From DTKD01 sp964494345 (lineage in GTDB: Bacteria; Armatimonadota; UBA5829), in contig CAZBSI010000004.1 of the NCBI GenBank assembly GCA_964494345.1, positions 319,753 through 383,752 of the forward strand: a DNA stretch of 64,000 nt, read 5' to 3'. The notes beneath the pieces are model-generated. The model was given only the letters and a program-made list of their open reading frames with translations, searched no databases and had not been told where the DNA came from. Below, one piece after another: positions 16,351 through 25,092 of this stretch (positions are counted from its first letter, which is position 1; each line of letters opens with the position of its first letter). The position numbers and the translations under genes were made by a program.

Positions 16351-17096
16351 TTGAAGCGCGTCAGTTATCATATCGGATCGGCGGCAACTCGATTCTGCGG
16401 AGGCTGGATCTGGTTGTGGAAAAAGGCGAGACTGTCGCGGTGATGGGAATGTCCGGGGCTGGCAAGAGCACGCTTTTGAAGTGTATTGCAGGTCTGCAAA
16501 GTCCAACCGGCGGACAGTTGTTTGTGGAAGGCACTGACATCGCAAGGATGCCGGAGAGGGAACTGAACGGCATACGGCGCAGAATCGGTATGGTGTTTCA
16601 GTACGCGGCGCTGTTTGACTCGCTGAACGTCTATGAAAATGTGTGTTTCGGGCTGAAAAGACACCAGCATCTTTCGGAAATGGAGGTTCGCGAGATAGTT
16701 CAGGCGAAGCTTTCTATGGTCGGACTGCCGCGAACTGAGAATTTGATGCCGGCGGAGTTGTCTGGGGGAATGCAAAAGAGGGTTGGTCTGGCGAGGGCTC
16801 TGGCTATGAACCCGGATATTTTGCTTTACGATGAGCCGACAGCAGGGCTTGACCCTATCACGTCGGCTACGATAGCGGATTTGATCACGAAGACCAGGGA
16901 AGAGGTGGGAGCGACCTCGGTGGTTGTGTCACACGACCTGGCGGCAATCAGGCGGGTTGCGAGCAGGATAGCGATGCTTCATCGTGGCAAAATCGTGGCG
17001 GTTGGCACGGTTGAGGAGATGGAAAACTCCGACAACCCAGTGGTAAGGCAATTTATGACTGGCTCGACAGAGGGGCCAATTCAAATTACGCGATAA
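16347..17096 (+). CDS. mlaF: MlaF-type ABC transporter ATPase
   Basis: 249 residues starting at GTG 16347, which overlaps the mlaE stop in a GTGA arrangement. Walker A is GMSGAGKST, the Q-loop region is GMVFQYAALFDSLNV (the ALFDSL wording is typical of MlaF), the signature is LSGGMQKRVGLARA, Walker B is ILLYDEPTAGLDP and the switch is VVSHDL. It drives the MlaE permease from the cytoplasmic side. Confidence 0.93.
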   Translation: MIEARQLSYRIGGNSILRRLDLVVEKGETVAVMGMSGAGKSTLLKCIAGLQSPTGGQLFVEGTDIARMPERELNGIRRRIGMVFQYAALFDSLNVYENVCFGLKRHQHLSEMEVREIVQAKLSMVGLPRTENLMPAELSGGMQKRVGLARALAMNPDILLYDEPTAGLDPITSATIADLITKTREEVGATSVVVSHDLAAIRRVASRIAMLHRGKIVAVGTVEEMENSDNPVVRQFMTGSTEGPIQITR

Positions 17097-17126
17097 TTGG
17101 CTATGCATAAATGAGGATAATCTGAC

Positions 17127-18590
17127 GTGCTGCTGAGAAACGAGGCAAAAGTAGGTCTGTTGGTCTTCGCTGCCATAGTGGCTTTGGGGGCTATGTATTG
17201 GTTTTTGCGAGGAGTAAACGTCGGGGCATCGACGGTGCATATTTACGCGATTTTCAGGGATGCGGGCAAGCTCGACAGAGGTGCGGATATTCGAATGGCG
17301 GGCGTGAAGGTCGGCGCGGTGTCGTCGGTTACGTTGACGGCCAAAAGCTACGCCAGAATCGATATGGCTATTGGCAATAAAACCTGCATACCATCTGATT
17401 CGGTGGCTCGAATCACCACGGGCGGGTTGATTGGAGACAGCTACGTCGATATTTTGCCGGGAAACAAGAGCAGTTGTTTGAAAAACGATCAGAAAATCGA
17501 CAGCGCCGAACCGCTGAATTATGAGCGGCTGATTTCGGATGTCGGAGAACTCGTGAGTCAGCTCAAGGAATCGGCGGCGGGAATCAACGCTGTGCTGGGT
17601 GATAAAAAGACCATAGAGAATATCAAAGGCACGGTGGCTCAAATGCGGACAGCGGCTGAGTCTACGACAAAGCTGCTGGATTCTGCCAGGGAGATGGTGG
17701 TGCAGGTGTCGCCGGATATTCAGCGCGCGATGAACAATATGGTAGCTGCGACGGATAACGCTGTTAAGATGACTGATGAACTGCAGAGTATAGTGGCTAA
17801 CGATGCGGCGCCGGCTACTCGCGATATACTCCAGCAGGCTAAAGACGCTATGCAAACCTTAAACTCTGCGATGACCGAAGCCCGCAATATAATATCCGGC
17901 GTTGGTGGCAGCGTTGAGAAAATAGATGGCAGCCTCGCGAAAGTCGATACCCTGCTGCAGGACATGGATAAAGCAGTTCTGCAGGCTAATGACATGATGT
18001 CTAACCTGACCGCAGCGACCGCTGACATACAGGGCGTCACCTCAGATAAGGAAATGCAGCAAAATATTAAAGAGATGATCCGTAACGCTGCCAAGGCGAC
18101 TGCACAGGCCAATGAACTGATCGGGACTCTGAATTGCAAGCTCGGTAAAATAACGACATCATCTCAATCGAAAACAAAAAAGGCAGAATTACCGAACCCG
18201 GGTCTGGTCTCCGATGCTCTCTGGAACACGGATCAGGGGGATTATCGGTTCGACGCCAACTACACTTTTGGCGGATTTAACGGCGCATTCTATCGCCTGG
18301 GGGCGTTCAATATCGGAGAGAGCACCAGGGCGAACCTGCAGGCGGGTAGATTGCTTGGCTCATCGACCTCGCTGCGATACGGGCTGTATGCTTCGCGTCT
18401 CGGCTTCGGGGTGGACCAGCGGCTGGGCAATCATTTTTTGTTGTCTGCTGACGGTTTTCGACCCAACGACCCCGAATACGACCTGCGCGCGGTGCTGAAA
18501 ATGGGGCCTGGTATGGGGTTGTATGGCGGCTATAGCAATGTGTTTGATCGCAAAGGCGATGTGTTTGTGGGTTTACAGTATAAAAAGTGA
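17127..18590 (+). CDS. mlaD: MCE-domain lipid transport protein with long helical and beta-rich C-terminal regions
   Basis: 487 residues, much longer than E. coli MlaD (about 180). An N-terminal membrane helix (VGLLVFAAIVALGAMYWFL) leads into one MCE domain of about residues 35-120 (GVKVGAVSSVTLTAKSYARIDMAI, GGLIGDSYVDILPG). Residues of about 130-340 are predicted coiled coil or long helix, as in needle-forming MCE proteins. The last 120 residues are glycine- and aromatic-rich with alternating strands (NYTFGGFNGAFYRLGAFNIG, RLGFGVDQRLGNHFLLSADG) ending VFVGLQYKK, like an outer-membrane beta structure. The GTG start at 17127 follows GAGG. It is the third gene of the mla operon. Confidence 0.85.
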   Translation: MLLRNEAKVGLLVFAAIVALGAMYWFLRGVNVGASTVHIYAIFRDAGKLDRGADIRMAGVKVGAVSSVTLTAKSYARIDMAIGNKTCIPSDSVARITTGGLIGDSYVDILPGNKSSCLKNDQKIDSAEPLNYERLISDVGELVSQLKESAAGINAVLGDKKTIENIKGTVAQMRTAAESTTKLLDSAREMVVQVSPDIQRAMNNMVAATDNAVKMTDELQSIVANDAAPATRDILQQAKDAMQTLNSAMTEARNIISGVGGSVEKIDGSLAKVDTLLQDMDKAVLQANDMMSNLTAATADIQGVTSDKEMQQNIKEMIRNAAKATAQANELIGTLNCKLGKITTSSQSKTKKAELPNPGLVSDALWNTDQGDYRFDANYTFGGFNGAFYRLGAFNIGESTRANLQAGRLLGSSTSLRYGLYASRLGFGVDQRLGNHFLLSADGFRPNDPEYDLRAVLKMGPGMGLYGGYSNVFDRKGDVFVGLQYKK

Positions 18591-18638
18591 GCATCGAGGG
18601 CTGTTTTCGGCCTGAGATGAAATGAGAGGAGCGGTTTT

Positions 18639-19088
18639 ATGAAGGTTATCCTCGCAAAGGATGTTAAAGCTCTGGGCAAGGCTGGGCAGATAGTGAACGT
18701 AGCGGAAGGCTATGCGCGCAACTTTTTGTTCCCTCGCAAGCTGGCTACCCCTGCCGACGCGGGCGCCCTTAAGCAAATAGAGACTCAGAAAAAGATTCTT
18801 GAAGTTCGATTGGAGCATCAACTAGCCGAGGCTAAGGAGATAGCTGAGAGAATCAAAGGCGCCACTATCAATGTAACTGGTAAAACCGGCACGGGCACCA
18901 AGCTCTATGGTTCGGTGACTAATCAGGACATCGCTGATGCGCTTTTGAAGCAACATCGTATTAAGGTGGATAAGCGCACCATACACATCGACGAGCCTAT
19001 CAAGACTACAGGCTCGCATAAGGCCAGTATTAAGCTGCACCAGGAGGTTTCGGTTGACGTTACCGTTGAAGTGACGGCGGAGCAATAG
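18639..19088 (+). CDS. rplI: Ribosomal protein L9
   Basis: 149 residues. The N-terminal domain MKVILAKDVKALGKAGQIVNVAEGYARNFLFP is typical of L9 (read as two short motifs, KDVKALGKAGQ and GYARNFLFP), followed by the long connecting helix and the C-terminal RNA-binding domain (LYGSVTNQDIADAL). It binds 23S rRNA. It is one base from dnaB, matching the common rplI-dnaB pairing; the other members of the usual operon (rpsF, ssb, rpsR) are at the right end of the window. Confidence 0.96.
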   Translation: MKVILAKDVKALGKAGQIVNVAEGYARNFLFPRKLATPADAGALKQIETQKKILEVRLEHQLAEAKEIAERIKGATINVTGKTGTGTKLYGSVTNQDIADALLKQHRIKVDKRTIHIDEPIKTTGSHKASIKLHQEVSVDVTVEVTAEQ

Positions 19089-19089
19089 T

Positions 19090-20490
19090 ATGGCAACGGT
19101 TAGCCCAACCCACAACCTGCCGCCACAGAACCTGGAGGCGGAGCAGTCGACACTCGGCTCTATGATGCTGGAGCGGACCGCCCTTGAGAAGGGCATGGAG
19201 ATCCTGACGGCTGAGGATTTTTATCGTCCTACGCACCAGGAGGTCTTCGATTCGCTGCTTTCTCTGTCGGAACGCAATGAGCCGGTGGACTTGATTACCC
19301 TTCAGGAGGAACTGCGCAGGAGAGGAAAGCTGGAGAGCTGCGGGGGCACTGAGTATTTGATGGCGCTGGCCAGTTCGGTGCCGACGGCGGCTCACGTCGA
19401 ATATTATGCCAAGATAGTCGAGCAGAAGTCGATTTTGCGCAGACTGATCGCGGCAGGCACGGAGATCATAGGGCTTGCTCATGGCGAAGATGAAGATATC
19501 GAGGCGATCACCGGCAGGGCCGAACAGCTTGTTTTCGGGGTGGGTCAACGCAGGCTTGGTGAGTACTTTAAGCCGCTATTTCCTCTGCTAAATGAGGCGT
19601 GGGATCAGATAACTCAGCGTTATCACAACAAAGGTGTCACTTCTGGGATACCCACAGGCTTTGCCCGGCTCGACGATATGACCAGCGGGTTGCAGCCTTC
19701 AGATTTCGTTATTGTCGCCGCGCGGCCTTCGATGGGTAAGACTGCGCTGGCCCTGAACTTTGCGCTGCACGCAGCCGCTTCGGCTCAGAAGACCGTGGCT
19801 ATTTTCAGCATAGAAATGTCGGCTGAGCAGTTGGTTTTGCGAATGCTGTGTATGATGGCACGAACCAACGCACATCGTCTGAGAAGTGGTTTTTTTGGGC
19901 AGGATGAATGGACGCTGCTGTCAGAAGCGACGGGCAAGCTGGATAACGCAAAGATATTCATAGACGACTCCACGGACATCACCCACCTGGGAATGAGGGC
20001 CAAATGCCGCAGACTTAAAGCCGAGCACGGCTTGTCGCTGGTGGTGGTCGATTATTTGCAGCTTATGCGGTCGCATAAAAATGTGGAGAACCGCAACCAG
20101 GAGATATCTGAAATAGCGCGTGGCTTGAAGGCGCTGGCGAGAGAGTTGAAGGTGCCTGTGATAGCCCTTTCGCAGTTGAGCCGGGCAGTTGAGAAGCGAG
20201 AAGATAAGCGGCCGATGCTTTCGGACTTGAGGGAATCGGGTTCGATTGAGGCGGAGGCGGACCTCGTAATGATGCTTTACAGGCCGGACTATTATCAGAT
20301 CAAAGAGGTTGAGGATACTGAGAGCGTCCGCGGCAAAGAAGGTGAATATGACGACCCCGGCCATCGTCACGTGGAGACCACTGAGATTTTGATCGCCAAG
20401 CACAGAAATGGCCCGACGGGCACGGTTAAGGTCGGGTTTGTGAAAGAATTTGCCTCGTTTGAGAACCTCTACGAAGGTCAGGAACCATAA
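19090..20490 (+). CDS. dnaB: Replicative DNA helicase DnaB
   Basis: 466 residues. The N-terminal domain starts LPPQNLEAEQSTLGSMML; the RecA-like helicase has Walker A ARPSMGKTALAL, Walker B VVVDYLQLM and the conserved EISEIARGLKALARELKVPV and SDLRESGSIEAEADLVMML motifs. It unwinds DNA ahead of the replisome as a hexamer. There is no intein. It lies directly after rplI. Confidence 0.97.
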   Translation: MATVSPTHNLPPQNLEAEQSTLGSMMLERTALEKGMEILTAEDFYRPTHQEVFDSLLSLSERNEPVDLITLQEELRRRGKLESCGGTEYLMALASSVPTAAHVEYYAKIVEQKSILRRLIAAGTEIIGLAHGEDEDIEAITGRAEQLVFGVGQRRLGEYFKPLFPLLNEAWDQITQRYHNKGVTSGIPTGFARLDDMTSGLQPSDFVIVAARPSMGKTALALNFALHAAASAQKTVAIFSIEMSAEQLVLRMLCMMARTNAHRLRSGFFGQDEWTLLSEATGKLDNAKIFIDDSTDITHLGMRAKCRRLKAEHGLSLVVVDYLQLMRSHKNVENRNQEISEIARGLKALARELKVPVIALSQLSRAVEKREDKRPMLSDLRESGSIEAEADLVMMLYRPDYYQIKEVEDTESVRGKEGEYDDPGHRHVETTEILIAKHRNGPTGTVKVGFVKEFASFENLYEGQEP

Positions 20491-20515
20491 AATCAATTCT
20501 TGAGGTCAAGGTATT

Positions 20516-21790
20516 TTGAGAGTCCTTATAATTGGAAGCGGAGGGCGTGAGCACGCGTTGGCGTGGAAGATCGCTCAGAGTGATAAAGTGTCGAAGATAT
20601 TCGCGGCGCCCGGCAATGCGGGAATTGGTGAGATTGCTGAGCGGGTCGATATAAAGGTCACGGATGTTAAAGCTCTCGCTGATTTTGCCGAGAAGCAGGG
20701 CGTTGATCTGACAGTGGTAGGGCCGGAGGCGTCGCTTGGAGCAGGAGTGGCCGATGAGTTTGAGAAACGCTCTTTGACTATCTTCGGCCCCACTAAAGAA
20801 GCCGTTCAACTTGAGGTCAGCAAGGTCTTTTCTAAAAAATTGATGATCGACTACGGCATCCCTACTGGCGGATTTGAGGTCTTCAGCGACCCGGATAAGG
20901 CAGAAGCTTATATCGAATCTATTGCGGGCAAAACCAGCAACCCTATTCCTGTGAAGGCCGATGGCGAGGCGGCGGGCAAAGGGGCGATTATAGCTAATAA
21001 TAAAGAGGAAGCTCTGCAGGCAGTCGATTTGATTATGCGCAAGAGGGCATTCGGCGCGGCTGGGGACAGAATAGTCATTGAAGAGTATCTCGACGGGCCG
21101 GAAGCCACGTTTATGTTCTTCGTGGACGGCGAGACGTGCGTGCCGATGTCTGCTGCTCAGGACTATAAGCGGGCGTGTGATGGAGATTTGGGGCTGAATA
21201 CGGGTGGAATGGGAAGCTATTCCCCTGTTCCTGCGTTGACAGATGAATTGCAGTCGGTGGTTGTTGAGACCATTACCAAGCCTACCCTTAAAGCATTGAA
21301 GGACAAGGGGATTTGTTTTAAGGGCGTTATGTATTGCGGGTTGGCTTTAACCAGCGCAGGGCCGAAGGTGATCGAGTTTAATGCGAGGTTTGGAGACCCG
21401 GAGACGCAGGTTGTGCTGCCGTTGTTGCAGTCAGATCTGGCTGAGGTTTGTTATGCGGCGGCCAGGGGAAATCTCGACAGCCTGCCCGTGAGGTGGTACA
21501 ATAAAAAAGCGCTGTGTGTGATTATGGCCTCTGAGGGATACCCGGGCGATTACCAGAAGGGCAAGGTAATCGAAGGTATCGACGAGGCGGCAGAAGCTGG
21601 GACAATAGTATTTCACGCGGGCACTGAAAGGGATGGCGACAGGGTCGTCACCTCCGGTGGTCGCGTTTTGGCTGTGACTGCGGTGGCTGATAGTTACAGG
21701 CAGTGTATCGACAAGGCTTATGAGGGAGTCGGCAAAATCCGCTTCGACGGCGCTTATTTCAGGCGGGATATTGGCGCGAGGCTGCTGTAG
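20516..21790 (+). CDS. purD: Phosphoribosylamine-glycine ligase
   Basis: 424 residues from TTG 20516, preceded by GAGGTCAAGG. The ATP-grasp enzyme joins glycine to phosphoribosylamine in purine synthesis. Visible features are the N-terminal GSGGREHALAWKIAQS, the ATP-binding PVKADGEAAGKGAI and the signature RFGDPETQVVLPLL near residue 290. It opens the purine gene run after dnaB with a 25-base gap. Confidence 0.96.
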   Translation: MRVLIIGSGGREHALAWKIAQSDKVSKIFAAPGNAGIGEIAERVDIKVTDVKALADFAEKQGVDLTVVGPEASLGAGVADEFEKRSLTIFGPTKEAVQLEVSKVFSKKLMIDYGIPTGGFEVFSDPDKAEAYIESIAGKTSNPIPVKADGEAAGKGAIIANNKEEALQAVDLIMRKRAFGAAGDRIVIEEYLDGPEATFMFFVDGETCVPMSAAQDYKRACDGDLGLNTGGMGSYSPVPALTDELQSVVVETITKPTLKALKDKGICFKGVMYCGLALTSAGPKVIEFNARFGDPETQVVLPLLQSDLAEVCYAAARGNLDSLPVRWYNKKALCVIMASEGYPGDYQKGKVIEGIDEAAEAGTIVFHAGTERDGDRVVTSGGRVLAVTAVADSYRQCIDKAYEGVGKIRFDGAYFRRDIGARLL

Positions 21791-21820
21791 ACCGCGTATT
21801 TTGCATCAGGAGATTGATTG

Positions 21821-22273
21821 ATGGCCGGTAAGGTTGCGATTGTGATGGGCAGCAAGTCGGATGCTGAGATAATGAGCGCGGCATCGGAGATGTTGACCAA
21901 ATTCGGCGTTGAAAACGAGACTTTTGTTATGTCGGCCCATAGAAATCCGCAAAAGGTAGTGGAGTTTGCGACTAATGCGGAGGACAGGGGCTTTGAGGTG
22001 ATTATCGCCGGGGCGGGTATGGCCGCGCATCTGCCGGGGGTGATCGCGGGGTTGACTTGTCTGCCGGTAATCGGTGTGCCGACGAGGTCTGCTGCTCTGT
22101 CCGGGATGGACTCGCTGCTGTCTATCGTGCAGATGCCGGGAGGGGTTCCGGTGGCTACGGTGGCGATAGATGGAGCGAAAAATGCGGGTATACTCGCTGC
22201 GCAGATATTGAGCGTAAAATACCCGGAGTTGCGGACTGCAATAAAAGAGTTTAAAGAATCCCTGAGACAATAG
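21821..22273 (+). CDS. purE: N5-carboxyaminoimidazole ribonucleotide mutase
   Basis: 150 residues from ATG 21821. It has GSKSDAEIM near the start and the SAHRNP catalytic loop of class I PurE, with AGMAAHLPGVIAGLT. Class I PurE acts on N5-CAIR made by PurK; purK is not in this window. It lies between purD and purB with short gaps. Confidence 0.96.
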   Translation: MAGKVAIVMGSKSDAEIMSAASEMLTKFGVENETFVMSAHRNPQKVVEFATNAEDRGFEVIIAGAGMAAHLPGVIAGLTCLPVIGVPTRSAALSGMDSLLSIVQMPGGVPVATVAIDGAKNAGILAAQILSVKYPELRTAIKEFKESLRQ

Positions 22274-22293
22274 CGCTGTAGAGAGGTTGTTTG

Positions 22294-23589
22294 ATGATAG
22301 AGAGATATTCGCTGCCTGATATGAAGGCTGTTTGGAGTGAGCAGAACAAGTTTCAGAGCTGGCTTGATGTCGAGCTGGCGGTTTGTGAGGCACAGGAGAA
22401 GTTCGGCAATATACCGGCTGGGGTGACGGAGAAGATTCGAAAGTCGGCGACGTTCTCTGTTGAGCGCATAGATGAAATTGAAAAAGAGACTCACCACGAT
22501 CTGATAGCGTTCGTCAAATGCGTCACAGAAAACCTTGGCGACGAGGGCAAATATGTCCACTACGGCGTTACAAGCTATGACATCGAAGACACGGCGACCG
22601 CGCTGCGTATGAGGCAGGCCTGCGATATCATTATTAAGGATATCCAGAATCTTCTGAATGTGGTGGCAAAGCTGGCGAAAGCGCATAAAATGACCCCGAT
22701 GATTGGCCGCACCCACGGCGTGCAGGCAGAACCGATCACATTCGGTTTTAAGATGGCCGTGCATTACTCTCAGCTTCAACGGGATCTGGCGCGAATTAAG
22801 GACGCCCGCGAGCAGATCAGCGTCGGCAAAATATCCGGCGCGGTGGGAGTGTTCGGCAATATCGGGCCGGATCAGGAAGAGATGGTCTGTGAGAAACTGG
22901 GGCTTAAGGCCGCGGCGATCTCAACTCAGATTATCCAGCGCGACAGGCACGCTGCAGTGATAGCCAGGCTGGGGATTCTGGCTTCTACCTGCGACAACAT
23001 CGCGACCGAGATGAGAAACCTTCAGCGCACGGAGATACTGGAGGTGCAGGAGATGTTCCTGCCGGGCCAGCGAGGTTCATCGGCTATGCCGCATAAGCGA
23101 AATCCGTGGCGATTTGAGACTATATGCGGGTTGGCAAGGGTGGTGCGGGCAAATGCACACCCCGCTTTGGACAATATTGTAAGCTGGCATGAGCGGGATC
23201 TGGTCAACTCGGCGGCTGAGAGGATCATAATCGCCGATAGCTTCTTTGCGGTGGATTTTATGCTTCAGTCTCTGGCGAAACTGCTGGATAGATTGGAAGT
23301 TAATCAGGATAATATGAAGCGCAACCTGGAGATGATGGGCCAGTTGGTCTTTAGCGAACACGTGCTGCTGGCGCTGATCCAGAAGGGGATGACTCGCGAG
23401 GAAGGCTATAAGGTTTGTCAGAGAAATGCGGCCAGGTGCTGGGATGAGGATGTCTCGTTCCGGCAGGCGCTGGAGGGCGACGCAGACGTACAGAGGCTGC
23501 TGAATAAGGAAGAGTTGGACGATTGCTTCGACCTTGCGCACCATTTGAGGAATGTGGACAGGGTGTTTGAGAGATTGGGGCTTGAGTGA
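22294..23589 (+). CDS. purB: Adenylosuccinate lyase
   Basis: 431 residues from ATG 22294. The family signature GSSAMPHKRNP lies near residue 265, with the catalytic histidine region TSYDIEDTATAL and GRTHGVQAEPITFG. The enzyme acts twice, releasing fumarate from SAICAR and from adenylosuccinate. It ends the first purine block; a 394-base repeat-rich gap follows. Confidence 0.96.
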   Translation: MIERYSLPDMKAVWSEQNKFQSWLDVELAVCEAQEKFGNIPAGVTEKIRKSATFSVERIDEIEKETHHDLIAFVKCVTENLGDEGKYVHYGVTSYDIEDTATALRMRQACDIIIKDIQNLLNVVAKLAKAHKMTPMIGRTHGVQAEPITFGFKMAVHYSQLQRDLARIKDAREQISVGKISGAVGVFGNIGPDQEEMVCEKLGLKAAAISTQIIQRDRHAAVIARLGILASTCDNIATEMRNLQRTEILEVQEMFLPGQRGSSAMPHKRNPWRFETICGLARVVRANAHPALDNIVSWHERDLVNSAAERIIIADSFFAVDFMLQSLAKLLDRLEVNQDNMKRNLEMMGQLVFSEHVLLALIQKGMTREEGYKVCQRNAARCWDEDVSFRQALEGDADVQRLLNKEELDDCFDLAHHLRNVDRVFERLGLE

Positions 23590-23631
23590 GAGGTTAGCTG
23601 TTGAGGTGACGGCCCTTCGTGATTCCGCCGA

Positions 23632-23850
23632 GGTGGCGATTCGGAGATCGCCACCTATCCAAGTTCGGACTTCGAACATCTGACTACGGACGTCGAAAAA
23701 GCAGATTTCTCGCTTCGCTCGAAATGACGAGGGAGGGTGCTCGGAATGACAGAGGATGAGGCGTAGATGGGTGCTCGAATAACAGGGGATGAGGCGTAGA
23801 TGGGTGCTCGGAATGACGGGGATGGGTTCGTAATGACGGAGAGGGGTTCG
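23632..23850. repeat. Intergenic repeat cluster after purB
   Basis: The 394-base gap between purB and purS holds no gene. It starts with a hairpin, GGTGGCGA (23632-23639) pairing with TCGCCACC (23648-23655). Then come AAAAAGCAGATTTCTCGCTT and CGCTCGAAATGAC, and several degenerate units of the type GTGCTCGGAATGAC...GGGATGAGGCGTAGATG. The same words occur at 32250-32580, 49697-49735 and 54097-54459. Confidence 0.7.
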
Positions 23851-23900
23851 ACAAAAAATTCTGTTTTTTTGCGCTGTAGAAAAGCATCGTTTTGATGCGG

Positions 23901-23909
23901 TGATATAAT
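23901..23909 (+). promoter_or_regulatory. Extended -10 promoter for the purS-purN block
   Basis: TGATATAAT forms a TGN extension directly before TATAAT (23904-23909), about 75 bases before purS. No good -35 is seen, which is usual for extended -10 promoters. Confidence 0.55.
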
Positions 23910-23983
23910 AGATGCTTGGGATGGCTATCTTTTAGACGGGCGAGTTGACGGATAGCTCAATCTAAAAAACCAGAGGATGGACA

Positions 23984-24226
23984 ATGGCAAAAGCAAATGT
24001 GTATGTGACTCTCAAGCCTGAGCTTTTGGATGCTCAGGGCAAGGTGACGCTGGGGGCGCTGGAGAACCTGGGATACGGCAGCGTTGGCAACGTCAGAGTC
24101 GGCAAGTTCATCGAGATCGAGGTTGCGGACGGCGGGGACGTAGAAAAAGACGTTGACGAGATGTGCCGCAAACTGCTCGTGAACCCGAACACCGAGAACT
24201 ATCGTTTCGAGATCGAGAAGGGATAG
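23984..24226 (+). CDS. purS: Phosphoribosylformylglycinamidine synthase subunit PurS
   Basis: 80 residues, normal for PurS. Family features are VYVTLKPELLDAQG near the start, a leucine-rich middle, VGKFIEIEV and CRKLLVNPNTENYRFEIE at the end. A PurS dimer bridges PurL and PurQ in the small-PurL type of the enzyme. It begins the second purine block. Confidence 0.95.
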   Translation: MAKANVYVTLKPELLDAQGKVTLGALENLGYGSVGNVRVGKFIEIEVADGGDVEKDVDEMCRKLLVNPNTENYRFEIEKG

Positions 24227-24307
24227 GTGATTGGGAAAAGATGTCAGTTGCCGAACACATATTCGTATGCCCGGCACTTGATACTCTAAAACCCAGAGGA
24301 CTGACTT

Positions 24308-24997
24308 ATGAAATTCGGAGTAGTTCAATTTCCCGGTTCTAATGGCGATGTGGAAGCGTTTTATGCGGTGCGCGATATTCTGAAGCAGCCCGTGGATTAT
24401 ATCTGGCACCAAACGACGGAGATCAAGGGAATCGATTGCCTTATACTGCCCGGCGGGGCGGCTTATGGTGATTATGTGCGACCTGGGATGGTGGCCCATT
24501 TCAGCCCGATTATTGACGCTGTTAAGAAGTTTGCTGAGGACGGTGGTCGAGTGGTCGGGTTTGGCAATGGATTTCAGATTCTCTGCGAGGCTGGTTTGCT
24601 GCCGGGGGCGCTGCTGCTAAACAACACCGCTCGGTTTATGTGCAAGTATATAAACGTGCGCGTGGAGAACAACGCCAGCGATTATACTTGCAATTGCTCT
24701 GTTGGACAGCTGCTGTCTGTTCCAATTGCCCACGCTCACGGTCGATACTGGTGCGAGCCGGGAGCCTTGAGGGCGATGGAAGACGCCAACAGAGTGCTGC
24801 TGCGATATTGCGATAAATCGGGAAATGTCACCGAAGACGCCAACCCAAACGGCTCGGCGAAAAATATCGCCGGGATTTTGAACGATAGCGGCAATGTCGC
24901 GGGAATGATGCCCCACCCTGAGAGAGCTGTTGAGAGCATTTTAGGCAGCGCGGACGGGATACACATTTTGCAGTCGATTGTTAAGAAATTGGGCTAA
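24308..24997 (+). CDS. purQ: PurQ-like subunit with glycine in place of the glutaminase cysteine
   Basis: 229 residues, aligned end to end with PurQ: FPGSN at 8-12, WHQTTEI, LPGG at 47-50, NGFQILCEAGLLPGAL at 87-102, GMMPHPERAVE at 199-209. In PurQ the nucleophile is the cysteine in G-[VIL]-C-N-G-F-Q; here residue 86 is Gly (codon GGC at 24563-24565). The partners His203 and Glu205 remain. A second conserved cysteine, in PGSNCD, is also Gly (codon 24344-24346). The AHGEG motif is AHAHG. As read, this subunit should not hydrolyse glutamine by the normal thioester route. It may be structural, with ammonia coming from elsewhere, or the sequence may hold errors. Gene position and family are certain; activity is not. 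Confidence 0.9.
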   Translation: MKFGVVQFPGSNGDVEAFYAVRDILKQPVDYIWHQTTEIKGIDCLILPGGAAYGDYVRPGMVAHFSPIIDAVKKFAEDGGRVVGFGNGFQILCEAGLLPGALLLNNTARFMCKYINVRVENNASDYTCNCSVGQLLSVPIAHAHGRYWCEPGALRAMEDANRVLLRYCDKSGNVTEDANPNGSAKNIAGILNDSGNVAGMMPHPERAVESILGSADGIHILQSIVKKLG

Positions 24998-25092
24998 GCC
25001 CAGGTGAGTTGTTTTGATATCTAACCTGGGGATGGGGTCAAATCCGTCTCTGGGTTGGATTTTGAGTCAGAGAAGACTATGATGAGGACAGC

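Noticed and set aside
21754..22779. 341-codon minus-strand frame across purE and purB
   Set aside because: Antisense to two certain genes; translation is rich in His, Arg and Ser, as usual for shadow frames.
23684..23887. 67-codon frame after purB
   Set aside because: Its sequence is produced by the dispersed repeats (repeated HPS and SFRAP words) and has no ribosome site.
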